From: Saprospiraceae bacterium
Lineage (GTDB): Bacteria > Bacteroidota > Bacteroidia > Chitinophagales > Saprospiraceae
Assembly: GCA_020629035.1 (NCBI GenBank)
Contig: JAHDEC010000002.1
Location: forward strand, 189,228 to 253,227
Length of the DNA: 64,000 bases
Direction: 5' to 3'
Position numbers and translations under genes: made by a program. The notes beneath the pieces are model-generated. The model was not told the origin of the DNA. It searched no databases and saw only the letters and a program-made list of their open reading frames with translations. Positions within the stretch are counted from its first letter, which is position 1, and the number at the start of each line of letters is the position of its first letter. Of the stretch, positions 63,289-64,000 are shown piece by piece.

Positions 63289-63336
63289 TATATAAATTTT
63301 TATATATAAAGTATTTATAATATAAAAAATATGAAT

Positions 63337-64000
63337 TTATTTTTTTGAATCTGAAGAATCAAAGTTCCATAATAAAAAAACCACAGCCACTCCTGCTATA
63401 CTTGCAAGTATGCAAAATACAAGCAAGCTGTCACCAATATAACTCATGGGACCTACCAATTTTTCACTTAAAACTTTATACTGCTCATTATGTAAAATAG
63501 ATAAATCTAATGTTTCAGCACTTATGGATGTTGTCTTTCCAGTTAACTTATCAAGTACTTCAGATGGATGACGCCATGGCCATATTTTATACAAAGATCC
63601 TAGCATAAAGCCACTAAGTAGAGCCAAGGTTTGATCATGGTAATGCTTGAATGTCCAACTTAGCACTCGACTAAAAAGAGCTAAACCTATTATACATCCA
63701 ACAGCAAAAAATCCAACAATCTTGATAGAACCCATCGAAAAGTCAAATACTAAAAGATTTTTTAGAGCAGGGATAACTAAACTATACATACCTAATATAA
63801 GTAGCATAAAACTCCCAGAGATGCCTGGTAATATTAATGCTGATATTGCTATTGAACCTGCTAAAACTAAATACAAAGGATTAGCACTACCATCAATTGG
63901 ATTCAAGATACAGATACCCAAGGCCACAATTACACCCAGTATAAAGATTAAAATTTGAAAAACATTTCCTTGCTTGCGTTTAGAGAGGATATAAAATACA
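63337..64000 (-). CDS. DUF368 membrane protein, N-terminus beyond the right edge
   Basis: At least 221 residues of a DUF368 membrane protein. Its frame stays open to base 64000. The internal GTG at 63927 is probably not the start, because upstream codons continue the protein (ILSKRKQGNVFQILIFILGV). Hydrophobic helices include LYLVLAGSIAISALILPGIS, FMLLILGMYSLVIPALKNLL, IVGFFAVGCIIGLALFSRVL and LLVFCILASIAGVAVVFLLW. The motif LPGISGSFMLLILGMY is characteristic of the family, whose members are thought to act as undecaprenyl-phosphate flippases. No neighbour helps to refine this. Confidence 0.88.
   Translation of the reverse strand, partial: VFYILSKRKQGNVFQILIFILGVIVALGICILNPIDGSANPLYLVLAGSIAISALILPGISGSFMLLILGMYSLVIPALKNLLVFDFSMGSIKIVGFFAVGCIIGLALFSRVLSWTFKHYHDQTLALLSGFMLGSLYKIWPWRHPSEVLDKLTGKTTSISAETLDLSILHNEQYKVLSEKLVGPMSYIGDSLLVFCILASIAGVAVVFLLWNFDSSDSKK

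Noticed and set aside
1-64000. tRNA, CRISPR array, insertion sequence or prophage
   Set aside because: No cloverleaf, regular direct repeats with spacers, transposase motif or phage gene was seen by eye; a dedicated scan was not possible.

Overview
This 64 kb window is chromosomal DNA from an AT-rich member of the Bacteroidota, most likely near the Saprospirales. The evidence is type IX secretion (T9SS) cargo with C-terminal sorting domains, a PorP/SprF partner, a gliding-type C-terminal domain, a futalosine-pathway gene, several TAnnTTTG promoter motifs, and dockerin-like modules of a kind I associate with Saprospiraceae. I saw no tRNA, rRNA, CRISPR array, insertion sequence or prophage. Coding density is high. 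No gene-free stretch exceeds 300 bases; the longest is 2621-2890, which holds a terminator and presumably the TonB-receptor promoter.

Layout. 1-8.3 kb: an open left-edge gene, a TonB-dependent receptor, coaD-pruA, a small secreted protein divergent from a WG-repeat lipoprotein, and lpdA. 8.4-12.1 kb: a three-gene module of lipoprotein, ECF sigma factor and a predicted anti-sigma factor fused to an outer-membrane beta-barrel. 12.2-18.8 kb: a 1707-residue T9SS protein with dockerin-like and cohesin-like regions, then a kelch-like T9SS protein. 18.8-29.4 kb: housekeeping and stress genes (hslR, PPK2, DUF58, trxA, a DUF3810 metalloprotein candidate, xseAB, a di-haem peroxidase, a secreted nuclease, mqnB). 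29.5-41.2 kb: a 2151-residue metallopeptidase/adhesin with its PorP/SprF partner, signal peptidase I, and a subtilase. 41.2-51.5 kb: a propeller-type sensor kinase and envelope polysaccharide/LPS genes (SLBB exporter, sugar aminotransferase, kdtA, hldE1-like kinase). 51.6-58.6 kb: a T9SS surface protein, a divergent pair of coiled-coil and LEA-like proteins, then a second sigma/anti-sigma-barrel/lipoprotein module. 58.6-64 kb: a thioesterase with lipB, a thioredoxin-like dockerin protein, a PorE-like protein ending in SPOR domains, and an edge-truncated DUF368 protein.

The theme is envelope building and sensing. Five T9SS substrates, their outer-membrane partner, signal peptidase, LPS core genes and a polysaccharide exporter lie beside two regulators that could each connect the outer membrane directly to an ECF sigma factor. 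Those two paralogous modules, each with its own lipoprotein but in different gene order, are the most interesting system here. Functions are assigned from motifs and remembered family features; no database search was run.
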